Assembly (NCBI RefSeq): GCF_037176765.1
Contig: NC_090023.1
Coordinates: 216,688,506-216,752,505, forward strand
DNA from: Anolis sagrei
Lineage: Eukaryota; Chordata; Lepidosauria; Squamata; Anolidae
Direction of reading: 5' to 3'
Length of the DNA: 64,000 bases
A model generated the notes under the pieces. The model made no database searches. It was not told the origin of the DNA and was given only the letters and a program-made list of their open reading frames with translations. The position numbers and the translations under genes are program-made. The stretch's first letter is position 1, and every line of letters starts with the position of its first letter. Shown here in pieces: positions 1 to 11,159 of the stretch.

Positions 1-98
1 TCCCCTGGAAATTTACCAGACCAGCAGCCATTGTGGATCAACACCAGTCCATGGACCACCACTGAGTAGCACTGCTCTGAGCATAAATAACTATTAGA

Positions 99-419
99 TA
101 AAGGTAAATGTTTTCTCCTGACATTAAGTCTAGTTGTGTCTGACTCTGGGAGGTGGTACTCATCTCAATTTCTAAGCTGAAGAGCCGGCATTGTCCATAG
201 ATACATGCGGTCAGCATGACTGCATGGAACGCCATTACCTTCCCACCGAAGCAGTACCTATTGATCTTCTCACATTTGTATGTTTTTCAACTGCTAGGTT
301 GGCAGAAGCTGGGGCTAATAGCGGAAGCTCACTCTAATTCCCAGATTCCAATTGCTGACCTTATGGTCAGCAAGTTCAATAGCTCAGCGGTTTAACCAGC
401 TGTGCCACCGGAGGCTCCT
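99..419 (-). repeat. ACA-type tRNA-derived SINE, nearly full length
   Basis: Read on the minus strand it begins GGAGCCTCCGGTGGCACAGC (tRNA-like head with A box), has TTAAACCGCTGAGCTATTGA, and ends in the tail CTTAATGTCAGGAGAAAAC. Same family as the copies at 37620-37950, 8765-8930 and 17437-17590. This is not a functional tRNA gene. Confidence 0.75.
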
Positions 420-429
420 AAATGACAAT

Positions 430-1030
430 TATGTCACAATAAATGTGTTGGTCTTTAAGAAGCCATGATGATTTTTTTTAATTCTCTGCTAGTATAAAGC
501 ATTGGAAATACCATTCCCTTTGAGTTGAACTGGCTTTTCTGAATGCTGTGATCACCCTCCTGGCCAGTTTAATGTTAGATCAGATTCATTTTTGTCATAT
601 ACCCTCTTATTTTAAAAGTGAATTTCATAAGCTAGGGGAAAAGAACTGCTCAGAAGCAATATAGCTGTAAACAATTTGGAAAGTGGATAAAATTAGGAAG
701 GTTTGGTTAGTCCCAAGTTATTGTAATGACATATTTCCTGGCAGGTGAATTCAGAACACTTACGTAAGTTCGGTCTCCAGTGGTGTCCACTGATAGTCCA
801 TTTGCCCTTTTGCATCAGGATTTTAACCAATTGCCACATGAAAATGTCATAGTGATATTAGAGTAACCTGTTCAACATGTGCTGCTGCTCCACTGGTGAA
901 TTGGTTTTATTACAAGCTATAAATCTTTTGGTATAACCCTTAACAAATTTCCAAGTAGGACATGAATATGAGTGCTCTTCATGTGCAAGTAGGGATATTT
1001 AAGTTATATACAAATATTATAGACAACACA
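430..1030. other. Intergenic sequence without recognised features
   Basis: AT-rich unique-looking sequence between a SINE and a LINE 3' end. I saw no coding frame, RNA or known repeat. Confidence 0.5.
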
Positions 1031-1967
1031 TTTATCCTAAATATTTTTACTTATTTACTTAGGCTATTCCTTGCTGTCTGAGTATGATGACCTTCCAAGT
1101 GTAGTGGCTTGGCGGTGGATGCGTAGGTGACTGTGGAGCGTTATTCTTGATCCACATGTTCTTCCATGGTGAGGGCATTGGTTTCCAGGTGGATGGCGGT
1201 CCCGATCAGGGTTGGCTTGACGTGCCTTCCTCTTGGCACATTTCTCCCTTTCACCCTCCATTCATACCTCTTTGAATTCCGCAGTGCTGTTGGTCACAGC
1301 TGACCTCCAGTTAAAGTGCTCAAGGGCCAGGGCTTCCCAGCTCTCGATGTCTATGCCACATTTTTTGAAGTTAGCTTTAAGCCCATGCTGTTGGTTTTTG
1401 CTTCTTCCAGCATGCTGATGTTTGTCTGTCTGTCTTTCTAAGAGATTTGTAGGATTTTTCAGCGGCAACGCTGATGGAATCGTTCCAGGAGTTGCGTGTG
1501 ACATCTGTAGACAGTCTTACTTTTCACAGCCATATAACAGGGTTGAGAGGACAATAGCACTCTCTGCTTCATTTGGAAAAATGCTGCACTCACAGAGCTC
1601 AGGTGGTGTTTTATTTCAGTGTCAATGTTGACTTTTGTGGAGAGGTGGTTGCCAAAGTAGCGGAAATGGTCAACCATTAAACTGTTTTTCTGACATTGCA
1701 GAAGGATTGGCTGGTGTCTGTTGGAAGAGCGCTTTGATTTTCTTGATGTTCAATGAGACGCCGAACTTCTCGTATGCTTCTGTAAAGGTGTTTAGAGTGG
1801 CTTGTAGGTCTTCTTTTGAATGTGCACAGATGACATTGTCATCAGCATCTATAACAGATGTTGTTTTTACCTTGGTTTTGGCTTTCAGTATGCTAAAGTT
1901 AAATAGCTTACCTTCTGGTCAGATATATCCTATATATGGCATTGTATTGTATTTAATATCAGCTTAA
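1031..1967 (-). mobile_element. LINE 3' end: reverse-transcriptase C-terminus with CCHH finger
   Basis: Minus-strand fragments read as non-LTR reverse transcriptase: DADDNVICAHSKEDLQATLN near 1850, then VDHFRYFGNHLSTKVNIDTE near 1670, LLERFHQRCR near 1460, and a terminal motif CPHHGRTCGSRITLHSHLRI (C2H2-like) near 1130. The pieces fall in several frames, so the copy is decayed. It is 5' truncated near the (TA)n repeat. The exact clade is not assigned. Confidence 0.75.
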
Positions 1968-1991
1968 CATAGACCACCTTTGCTGTTGTAA

Positions 1992-1992
<1 letters not shown>

Positions 1993-2025
<33 letters not shown>
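1993..2025. repeat. (TA)n microsatellite
   Basis: Sixteen uninterrupted TA units directly beyond the 5' truncation of the adjacent LINE copy. Confidence 0.95.
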
Positions 2026-2028
<3 letters not shown>

Positions 2029-2479
2029 ACAATAAATCCACCTCCCCCAACTGGTGGTCTCTAAATATTATAGTCAGCTATTCTCATCTCAGCATTGCCA
2101 TTGGTCAAGGATGATGAGTGTTGTAATTCAAATATCTGAAAGGCACCAGGTTTGGGGAGATAGCACTAGACAAAAAAAATGGCCATCAAGTAGATCCAAT
2201 GTATATTGTGGAAACCAGGTTGTCAAAGCTCTAGACATTTGAGGTTAAGCTATATTTGATGTACTGGAGGTATGTTTTTGTTGTTGCCTTCTGTATCATA
2301 CACCTAAGAAAGATTTAAATTGATTCAATGCAGATTTATTTCCTTTTTCGTTTATAGGCAGAATATTGTATATATCCTTACTTTGGGTGATCGGTAATAC
2401 ACGGCATGGTCTATATAGCATGGAGAAGAGACAACAACACAGAACTATTATCATAAAAAGAAAATAAGAAAATCTCTTC

Positions 2480-2650
2480 TCTTCAAGAGGCCAAGGAGAC
2501 ATTCTTTGTGGTTGCCCTTAAACTCTGGAGCTCCTTTCCTAGGGAGACTAGAATAGCTTTGTCCTTGAAGTTTTTTCCACCAGCAGGCAAATGCCATTTT
2601 TCTTGCAACGTGCTCTTAAGAAATTAATTGTTTTAAGTAAAAACTCTTGG
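2480..2650 (+). mobile_element. Old LINE fragment (L2-like tail of reverse transcriptase ORF)
   Basis: The plus strand reads VALKLWSSFPRE then RIALSL, the pattern found at the C-terminus of L2/CR1-group ORF2 (compare ALHLWNSLPSEIR at 12405). Strongly decayed. Confidence 0.45.
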
Positions 2651-2873
2651 AGGTGCACTGTGATGTTCTTTTTAAAAAAGCTTTCACAATTCTAAACTGT
2701 TATGTTTGAAATTAAAAAAAATATTGGTAATTTAATTCCATCAGAATGCTTTTTTAAAAGATGTTTTAATTGTATTATACTTTAAATTGCAAGCTAACAT
2801 GAGTCCCTGTTGCTGGGAAATGACACGATGTAAAGTCGGCAACAACAACAACAATGCATACTACAGTAGAGTC

Positions 2874-3312
2874 TTGCTTATCCAACATAAACAGGCTGGC
2901 AGAATGTTGGATAAGTGAAAATGTTGGATAATAAGGAAGAATTAAGGATAAACCTACTAAAATTATGTTATGATTTTACAAATTAAGCACCAAAATATCA
3001 TGTTTTACAACAAATCAACAGAAAAAGCAGTTCAATACACGGTAATGTTATGTAGTAATTACTGTATTTACGGCACATAGTGCAATCAAGTCTTATCAAG
3101 GCTTGTTGTTTTGTTTGATATTGTGATATGGCCTAAGGGCTAATCAATAAAATTACTACTACTACTAATACTACTACTACTACTGTATTTACGGATTTAG
3201 CACCAAAACATTGCAATGTATTGAAACAGCCATGGATCCGGGCGGGAGGCAGACTGCGTTGGATAATACAGAATGTTGGATGAGCAAAGGTTGTATAAGC
3301 AAGACTCTACTA
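2874..3312. mobile_element. Tigger-like (pogo/Tc1-mariner) non-autonomous element
   Basis: Terminal inverted repeats CAGTAGAGTCTTGCTTATCC and, at the right end, GTATAAGCAAGACTCTACTA, flanked by TA on both sides (2872-2873, 3313-3314). Internal GTTGGATAA repeats. Interrupted at 3074-3181 by a retroposed tail. Confidence 0.8.
3074..3181 (+). mobile_element. Short retroposed LINE tail nested in the Tigger-like element
   Basis: A 108-base insert ending in (CTA)n and containing GGCCTAAGGGCTAATCAATA. It is bracketed by a perfect 13-base target-site duplication ACTGTATTTACGG (3061-3073 and 3182-3194). The duplication shows it arrived by target-primed retroposition after the Tigger-like element. Confidence 0.75.
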
Positions 3313-3314
3313 TA

Positions 3315-4334
3315 CATGTCTGCTCAGAAATAAGTCCCAATTACTTCTACCAAAAGGTTCATTCTAGGTAAGTGGATATATATATTTGCATTTGTGTGTT
3401 TTTCTTACCTGGGCTAGCAAACAATTGGTGGCCTTGTGCAGCACAGCAGCTATTATAGGACCAAATGGACAAGAAGAGGGTCCCTTATTAGGAGAAAAGT
3501 GGAATATAAAGTCAATAAATAAAAATAATACATCATAAGCAGAAAATGAATATGCTAAGACAAATCACCTGTTGAAGATGCAGGATAGTATGCTCGTGGA
3601 ACATTAGAGGAAGATCTCCAACAACTGATTGGGTTCTTCTATGAAACTTGGTTAAAGTCTTCTCTACCTGAAGGCTCAAGAGACTTTCTTCTACCATTAT
3701 AGCCACAGATCAAGCATTTCAAAGCTAACAGGAAAAAGAAACATCTCAGTGGGATATGTCTAGCACTGATATAACATAGTAATAAGACATAGGAAAGGCA
3801 CAAAGGGGATTTAAAGGGGGTCCGGATGCCATACAATAAGCCACCCAGTTTTGCAAAGCTTCCAGTGAAAATTCTCATGGAATCCTTGCCCAAAACTAAC
3901 AAAAAATCACCTCCTCCTTTGACTGCAACCTTGTTGAAGCATAAATCTGGTGGAGCTTCATTTTGAGCAAAGATCTAGAAGACAGGATGGAATAAAGTTC
4001 AGTTTTTCTGCCATTCTGGACAATTGACAAATCCCCAAGTGTTTACCCTAGGTGGTATTCAGCACAGTGGGTGAATTATTAGTGTATCAAACTGTGTCCT
4101 TGACTGAAAAAACACAGGATCTTCAGAATAAGTCTTCTGCATTTCAGAAGTCTTAAGAACAGCAAAAAAGATGGCAGAAGGGAAGGGGTTACCCTCTAAA
4201 CCCACATTTTTAAAAGGCTGAGGATAGCTTACATTTCAAGTGGATATTCAGGCATTTTCACTGAAGAGATGAAATGCAGCATGACTGTGGATGAATTGGT
4301 GAAACATCAAGTAAAGTGCACATTCTTACTGTGT

Positions 4335-4365
<31 letters not shown>

Positions 4366-4437
4366 TCCACCCACTTACCTGTCAGAAATAAGGTATCTAA
4401 GAGAATGCCATTTTTTTACTTTAAAAATGGGGTAGGA
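3315..4437. other. Intergenic sequence without recognised genes
   Basis: Mostly unique-looking AT-rich DNA with a GA microsatellite at about 4338-4362. A short LINE-tail-like piece (TCAATAAATAAAAATAATAC) is near 3512. No convincing coding frame. Confidence 0.45.
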
Positions 4438-4439
4438 AA

Positions 4440-4860
4440 TGAGGGGTCCATGCTAAAGGAAGACCCATTGTGTCCCGAATGCCTCTTGGCCCTTCTGGTT
4501 TCCAGATAAATTGTTCAGCAAAAGAATGTTCCCAGCACTGCTCCTGCCTGTGTCAAGCATGAGTGACAGCTGCTAATTCAGTGTAAATGGCCAGTGATTA
4601 CTCAGGACACCCCCAAGTGCACACATAAGACCTTATCTTATCAAAGCCAGTAATTAACAATTGCCATTTTGTTTCCTCAAATCGGCAATCAGTGCTTTCT
4701 TGCCACCAGAACAGCTCCTGTCAACCTCAACCATGAGTGACAGATTAAAGGGTCCTTGCCGGCCTCCTCCCAGCTCTACCTCCACTTCTCTCTGTTGCAC
4801 AAACACACCAACACACACACACACAAGCAAATGAGTGAAGACCAGCTCTTTAACATGGCT
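4440..4860. promoter_or_regulatory. Candidate conserved non-coding element A
   Basis: About 400 bases of high-complexity sequence without recognisable repeats, between hAT and repeat-rich DNA. Seen: homeodomain cores (CTAATTCAG, GTAATTAACAATTG), GATA-type AGATAA/CTTATC, SOX-type ACAATTG and two copies of CATGAGTGACAG about 180 bases apart. No coding frame. By synteny it lies on the FGF8 side of NPM3. FGF8 is known to be controlled by many scattered enhancers, so an FGF8 role is an inference. Confidence 0.4.
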
Positions 4861-4932
4861 TTCTTGTTCCCTTCTCCTTTCTTTGTCATCCGCTCCCTTA
4901 AGTAAAATGTGGCTTGCGCGATCTCCTTAGAG

Positions 4933-5502
4933 CACTAGTTCTCAACCTTTTTTTGACCAGGGCCCACTCTACAACATTAGTACCAAAAGGGTTACGAATC
5001 AGTTTTTGGTCAACTTTAGATTTTGCTTGGTTATTTGGGGTGCTGATTCAGAAATTGCATTAGATAGACCATGTCAGCTCTAGTTTCTGAACATATGCCA
5101 TCCAGTAGTCACCATCTGCTCACCCAGAGAAAACTGTATTTAATAATCTAGAGCTGATGTGGTCTATCCAATTCAATTTTCTGAATCAGCACCCCAAATA
5201 ACCCCAGGAACAGGTCTTAAAATGAAGACACAAAGGTATTCCCACTTTGAGGCACCACATGGAACAGCTCCGCTTAGCGAGAGGGAAGAGGAGGAGAAGC
5301 AGCAGTCAGGAGGCTTGTTGTCACACCTTTCGTGGGTCGTCAGCCTCTTCACTCTCAACATCCCCATTACCTTGACACTATAAGAGGATTTCATGAATCC
5401 AGTTGCTCTCATTGCAACCGTGTAGTAACAGTGAGGCCGCGGACCATATTTTAGTTCTTGGGGATCACTGGTGGTCCACGGACCACAGGTTGGGAACCAC
5501 TG
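4933..5502. mobile_element. hAT-type non-autonomous transposon with internal hairpin
   Basis: Ends CACTAGTTCTCAACC and GGTTGGGAACCACTG. Flanks CCTTAGAG and ACTTAGAA match at 6 of 8 bases, the expected 8-bp hAT duplication. About 46 bases at 5039-5084 recur inverted at 5150-5196 (GGTGCTGATTCAG and its complement). Confidence 0.7.
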
Positions 5503-5809
5503 ACTTAGAACCTTCATCTGGAAAAACACTTTATTAAAATTAACATATTTGAATATCACCAGGAAATCCCCATTCATCTCCAATTTCTCCTTTCTGTGTT
5601 GTTTTCACCTACAATATGGGGATTTGTGCATGTATTTATAGCATTATCACATCTATATACACTTGGCCCCAAAGACTCCTAGTATGCTGTACAATTCCAG
5701 TCCTCGGGCTGAGGTTTTCAATTTAAGAAATAGACCAAAAATTAATGGTTAATCCCAACTAGAGTACACCCATTGCCAAGGAATGAGAGATGAGGGAGGA
5801 GGAGGAAAA

Positions 5810-6060
5810 ATCTAATCCAGATTACTGTGGTCACACTGCATTATATGGCAGTGTTGACTCATATAATCTAGTTCAATGCAATTAACTGCATTATATGGCT
5901 GTTTAGATGAGGCCTGAGTTTTCTAAGGCCCCATCTATATTGCCATTATAATGTAGATTAAACTGTATTGTATGATAAGTGTAGACTCATATAAAGCAGT
6001 TTAACTGCATTAAAGTTGATGATATGAGTCTACACTGCCGTATAATGCCTCATCTCTAAT
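5810..6060. repeat. Palindromic MITE copies
   Basis: Repeated GGCCCCATCT and CTGCATTATATGGC / TGTAGACTCATATAA blocks in direct and inverted order, the signature of a small palindromic DNA transposon. Related copies are at 6366-6528 and 7255-7375. Confidence 0.6.
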
Positions 6061-6164
6061 TCCTTGACTGTGTACATTATAATGGCAGGAACCTTAGAGA
6101 CTATGACATTAATTTTATTTAAAGTTGTGCTTTGTTTTTAATAGCCTTCGATGGAATCACAGGG

Positions 6165-6528
6165 GCTAAAATCTTGGTCGTAGAATTTTGAATTACTGCA
6201 GTTTGACATCACCTTAATTCCCTGGGACTTGTAGTTGGCAAGACACCAGCATTCTTTGGCAGAGATGGCTAAAGACTTTGTAGAACTACAACTCTCATAG
6301 TTCCATAGCATTAAACAATGGAAGTCAAAGTAGTGTTAAACAACATTAATTCTACAGTGTAGAAGTAAACTAAGGCTGGATCTATACTACCAAATAATCC
6401 AGTTTCAGAATACAGATTAACTGTTTTGAACTGGATGATATCCGTCTACACTGGCATATAATCCAGTTCAATGCAGTTAATCCAGATTCAGAAACTGGAT
6501 AATATGGCAATGCAGATGGGGCCTTAGA
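6165..6528. repeat. Two adjacent MITE-like repeats
   Basis: 6165-6365 has GGGACTTGTAGTTGG and AACTACAACTCTCATAG with an end ATTCTACAGTGTAGA; similar blocks recur at 34160-34330 and 35150-35260. 6366-6528 has ATAATCCAGTT in direct and inverted copies and ends GATGGGGCCTTAG. Confidence 0.55.
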
Positions 6529-7254
6529 AGCACAAGACACTTGCTGTCAATGTGGTCTGTACCCACAAGGTGGCACTGATATCATTCTGAATACATCGTG
6601 AAAGCAGAGGCAGAACCACAAAATCTGAATTACTTGTAAAGTAATGTTCACATAGCCTGCTGGAGCAAAAACAACCAAGTGTTTTGTGCCACTTCAAAGA
6701 CTAACAATTAAAGGTTTTTGTGGACTCCAGTCAAATAAAACTAGGTCTTTTTAAAACTTCCATTCTCCTCTCTTTGGGATGTACAGTATAGCATTGCGCA
6801 GAAGGTCAGCACAATGACCAGTTCCTCATATTTCTTTCAATACTACCTTTATCAATAGCCACACTGTTTTTTAAACTAAGTTTTTAAATTGTAAAACACA
6901 CTCTTCATGTAAACCTTTATCAAGGTTATATTTGTTGTCATATGCCTTCAAGTTGACTCTGACATATATTCAAAAGATTGTCATTGTCTTTCTTTAAAGC
7001 TAAGAAAGTGTGATTTGCCCCAAGTTCACCCTGTTGATTTCTGTGACTGAGTGGGAATATAAACCATGCCAGAGTCTTATTACTGTAGTTCAACACTCAA
7101 AAACCACATCTGTACATTGGCTCTCTCCAAGGTATGTACTTACTGTAACTCTCAGTAAATAACCTTCCACCTCCAGTTACAATATGTATAATGTCCTTAT
7201 TCTCGTAAGAACAATAACCAGACTAATTATTTTCATATCACCACCACCATCATC

Positions 7255-7375
7255 ATCATCATCATTAACACCTATGGTCAGTGTAGATTCATATAATGCT
7301 GTTATATGAGTCTACATTGATCATATAATGTGGTTTCGAACTGCATAATATGGCAGTGTAAATGGGGCCTTAGAT
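7255..7375. repeat. Palindromic MITE fragment
   Basis: Contains TCAGTGTAGATTCATATAA, its near inverse, and the end GTAAATGGGGCCTTAG, matching the family at 5810 and 6366. A (CAT)n run precedes it. Confidence 0.55.
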
Positions 7376-7403
7376 TACTATATTAGGACAGTTGGAGGGT
7401 ATA

Positions 7404-7911
7404 GACAGTCCCCAAGTTAGAAACAAGATAGGTTCTGTAGGTTTGTTCTTAAGTTGAATTTGTATGTAAGTCAGAACAGGTACATTTTTAAGTGTAACTC
7501 AAACCAGATGTGTGTGTATGTGCGTGCACATGCGCATGCACACACAATAGCATAAGGAAGGCTTAGCACTCCTACGGTGTTTGTTTTGCTGTCTGTGTCC
7601 CTGTTCAGAAGATTTCACCTCACTTTCTGTCCCTGTGATAATTGGATTTTGAAAAGTTTGACTTGTTGTGGAAACAATGGGGATAAAACTTCAGTGGAGA
7701 CATCTTTTCCCCATGATAACTCTGTCAAGAGTTAATTTCCCTTTCAAGGGGTAGATTTCGCTCACTTTCTGTTGTCTCACCCCATTGCTGTGGCAAGAGT
7801 CCTGAAAGCCATGTGACAAATGTAGCTCAGGTATACAAGTCAGTTAATTTGACCAGTTGGTTAACTATGAGTCATTTGTAATCTTGATGTTTGTAACTTG
7901 GGGACTGCCTG
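7404..7911. mobile_element. Tigger-like non-autonomous element (ACAGTCCCCAAGTTA family)
   Basis: Begins ACAGTCCCCAAGTTAGAAAC and ends GTAACTTGGGGACTGCCTGT, next to TA. About 85% similar by eye to the copy at 45043-45472, with shared blocks such as AAGATTTCACCTCACTTTCT and GTCAGAACAGGTACATTTTT. Confidence 0.75.
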
Positions 7912-8144
7912 TATATGGACTTTGACATTCATTGGATCACCTTGACTCAATCACTTTCTCTCAGCTTGTCCTAGTCCCCTGAAAGAACACCATGTATGCT
8001 ACCTTGAGCTTATTGGAGGAAAGGCAGCACAAGAACATAACAAAGAAAACAGCACCCACCAGAAAAGAAAGCCCACTCTGCAGAATATATACATATCCTA
8101 CCTATGCGTATTTTAGCTTTACATTATCAATATCTTCCTCCTAC

Positions 8145-8300
8145 AAGCCGCTGGTGGAGCAGCAGGTTAAACCGCTGAGCTGCTGAACTTGCTGACCAAA
8201 AGGTCAATGGCATGTTGCTTTGGATCAATGGGAGGAAGCCAGGTGGCAGATGATTCCCCTTGTGGGATGGGGATTTGAGTCAGGTAATGCAGGGTGTGGG
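8145..8300 (+). repeat. ACA-type SINE head fragment
   Basis: CAAGCCGCTGGTGGAGCAGC, then TTAAACCGCTGAGCTGCTGA: the tRNA-like head of the SINE seen at 99-419, here without its tail. Confidence 0.6.
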
Positions 8301-8579
8301 AAGATGGGTTCCCTATGCCCGTAACGGGCACCACCGGAATCGCCAGTGATCGCTAGAGTTTCTATGATAACACTCTAGCAAGGTGGGCAGGCTCTCTTTG
8401 TAGCTCTTTCCTTCCTCCCTCCCTTGCCCTCCTACACCTTCTCTCTTTCTCTTCTTTCTTTCTTTTTTTCTTCTTCCCTTGCTTTTCCTCATGCACCTGT
8501 CAAGTGACATCACAGAGGGCTACGATACAAACAGACATACATAAATACTTTGATATAAGTATGCCCTTTCATACCACAC

Positions 8580-8740
8580 AATTATGCTGATATGGTTCCA
8601 CTTTAACTTCCCTGGCTGTGCCAAATGAATTCTGGGGCTTATACTTTGGTGAGGCACTGGAGTGTTTTGGGTGAGAATTCTAAAAGCTGTTCCTTAAAAC
8701 TGCAAATTCCTGGATACCATAGGATGGAAGCATGGCGATT
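8580..8740. repeat. MITE-like repeat
   Basis: TTGGTGAGGCACTGGAGTG and neighbouring blocks resemble the repeats at 34160-34330 and 35150-35260 (TTTGGTGAGGCACC). Confidence 0.4.
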
Positions 8741-8764
8741 ATAGTGGACTAATAGTGCTCTAAT

Positions 8765-8930
8765 TCCATAGTGGCGCTCCATGCAGTCATGCTGGCCACA
8801 TGACCTTGGAGGTGTCTACGGACAATGCCATCTCTTTGGCTTAGAAATGAAGATGAGCACCAATCCCCAGAGTTGGACACGACTGGACTTAACGTCAGGG
8901 GAAAACCTTTACCTTTACCTAATTCCATAG
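8765..8930 (+). repeat. ACA-type SINE tail fragment
   Basis: CGCTCCATGCAGTCATGCTG through GACTTAACGTCAGGGGAAAA and CCTTTACCTTTACCT, the body and tail of the SINE at 99-419 in the opposite orientation. Confidence 0.7.
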
Positions 8931-9659
8931 TATGGAAGGCTCCTATATATTGTTTTGTTCTAATTTCTATTGCAAGCATTAGAAATTTGCCCAATTGAAA
9001 TTTTCTATTTGGGTCTCACATTGAAATAAAGATGGGACGCAACGTTTAAATAAGAAAATAAATATCATGGGTTGGCCTTAAATGAAATCTGGCTCTGGCT
9101 GGAGACTTCTGAGTACCTCCCCTGCTTGTACTCTACACTTAGTAACTCTGCTGCTTTGGTGTCAGGAATAGAGACAAGCCTATTAATCAGTTGGCAATGG
9201 GTTCTTTCCAGGGGAAGCAGTGTCACCTTCAGGCTAGGCTGTCAAGAGTGTAAACCCATTGTTTTGCCAACTCTCAGGGTCAGTAGTTCAGCCATTGCTG
9301 TGGCCTGAGCCCTGAAGGCTGTACACTAAAGGTAGCTCAGACCTACTGCTAAGTAAACAAACATGTCTAAAGTTACAGCTTGCCTGGCTTTGAGGTTTGC
9401 CTGAACTACCCTCCGTTCCAGATTTAGTGCCCTATGCATGCACAAACACTGTTATCCTGATAATGGTGCAAACACCATTCAGTGTTTTCACCTGCTATCA
9501 GAAAGGATGCAGTAGATATTAATTGATGTTTTTGTGAAATGAATTTAAACCGGTTTCAAATACTTGTGCTTCTGAACCACTGCTTAAAATAGAATGTGGT
9601 GGCAATAAAAATATAATTGTACTGCTAACTATTATATCTTTTATTAAGATAGAATAGTG

Positions 9660-9925
9660 AACGGTATGTTTTAAGTTTTTCAGGCAGTATGGCCATGTTC
9701 CAGAAGCATTCTCTCCTGACGTTTCATCTGCATCTATGGCAGGGATTCTCAGAGGTTGCGAGATCTGCCATAGATGCAGGCAAAACATCAGGAGAGAATG
9801 CTTCTGGAACATGGGCATACAGCCTGAAAAACGTACAACAACTCAGTGAATCCGGCCATGAAAGGCTTCGACAACACATTGACTATATTATTAAATTTGA
9901 CAAATATCTAAAAGGCTCTAAAGCT
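9660..9925. mobile_element. Penelope-like element termini in palindromic arrangement
   Basis: GTATGGCCATGTTCCAGAAG followed by CATTCTCTCCTGACGTTTC at 9689-9726 recurs inverted at about 9785-9825 (AGGAGAGAATGCTTCTGGAA). The same terminal block occurs at 16425 and 33105. Inverted terminal blocks of this kind are typical of Penelope-like retroelement ends. Confidence 0.6.
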
Positions 9926-10431
9926 GGCCAGTAATCCTTATGGAAATGCTATATGGGTTGAGGAATATTGAAGACACTTCCACAAGGATAACCAACATGA
10001 TTCAATTATCCTTCTGAAGGTATCTTCAATTTTTTTCTATCTCCATAGTGTTTCCATAGTAGTTACTGGCTGGCTGTAAGTCTTCTAGATATCTGTTAAA
10101 TTAATTTTTTCTATGCTCAGGTTTTTTGATGTAGACTATTTTAAATTTTTGACAATCTTTGTCTTTCTCTATCCATATTAATATGAAACCAAGCGTGTTC
10201 AGGCTCTCTGTGCTACTTCCTTCTGCACACGTGCACCATGTGTAGAGCAGCCATGCTGCACATTGCATATATGAATCAGCTCTGGGGCAAATTACCTGAA
10301 AGCACAAGATATTCCTTCTTCTGAAAATACATAGCAAAGATGATTTGATAGCTTTCCCAATGCTGATGCAAGGCTTTCTTCAGGTAAGTGGTTGGAAGTG
10401 TCATTGGTGGGGAGACTTTAAATATCGAAAT

Positions 10432-11149
10432 CAGTGTTACTTAACCTGAGGGTCGGGACCCCCTGGGGTGTCACCAAAGACCATCAGAAAAGACAGTATT
10501 TTCTGTTGGTCATGGGGGTTCTGTGTCGGAAGTTTGACCCAATTCTATCATTGGTGGGGTTCAGAATGCTTTTAGATTGTAGGTGAACTATAAATCCCAG
10601 AAACTACAACTCCCAAATGTCAACGTCTATATTCCTCAAATGCCACCAGTGATCACATTTCAGCATATTGAGTATTTGTGTCAAGTTTGGTCCGGATCCA
10701 TCATTTTTTGAGTCTACAGTGCACTCTGGATGTAGGTGAACTACAACTCCAAAACTCATGGTCAATGCCCACCAAACCCTTCCAGTATTTTCTGTTGGTC
10801 ATGGGAGTTCTGTGTGCCAAGTTTGTTTCAATTTCACTGTTGGTGGAATTCAGAATGCACTTTGATTGTAGGTGAACTATAAATTCCAGCAACTACAACT
10901 CCCAAATGACAAAATAAATCCCCCTACAAGCCCACCAGTATTCAAATGTTGGTGTATCAGGTATTTGTGCCAAACGTGGTTCAGTGAATGAAAATACATC
11001 CTGTATATCATATATTTACATTACCATTCATAACAGTAGCAAACTTGCAGTTATGAAGGAGCAACGAAAATAATTTTATTGTTGGGGATCACCACAACAT
11101 CAGGAAATATATTGAGGGGCCGCGGCATTAGGAAGGTTGAGAACCACTG
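10432..11149 (+). mobile_element. OC1/URR1-like hAT non-autonomous transposon, copy 1
   Basis: Ends CAGTGTTACTTAACC and GGTTGAGAACCACTG. Internal blocks AAATACATCCTGTATATCA and CACCACAACATCAGG match the family seen four more times here (18857, 30153, 31465, 33340). 718 bases, no transposase. The right-hand 200 bases resemble the OposCharlie1/URR1 hAT group that is known from anole, rodents and opossum. Confidence 0.8.
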
Positions 11150-11159
11150 CTCTATATCT

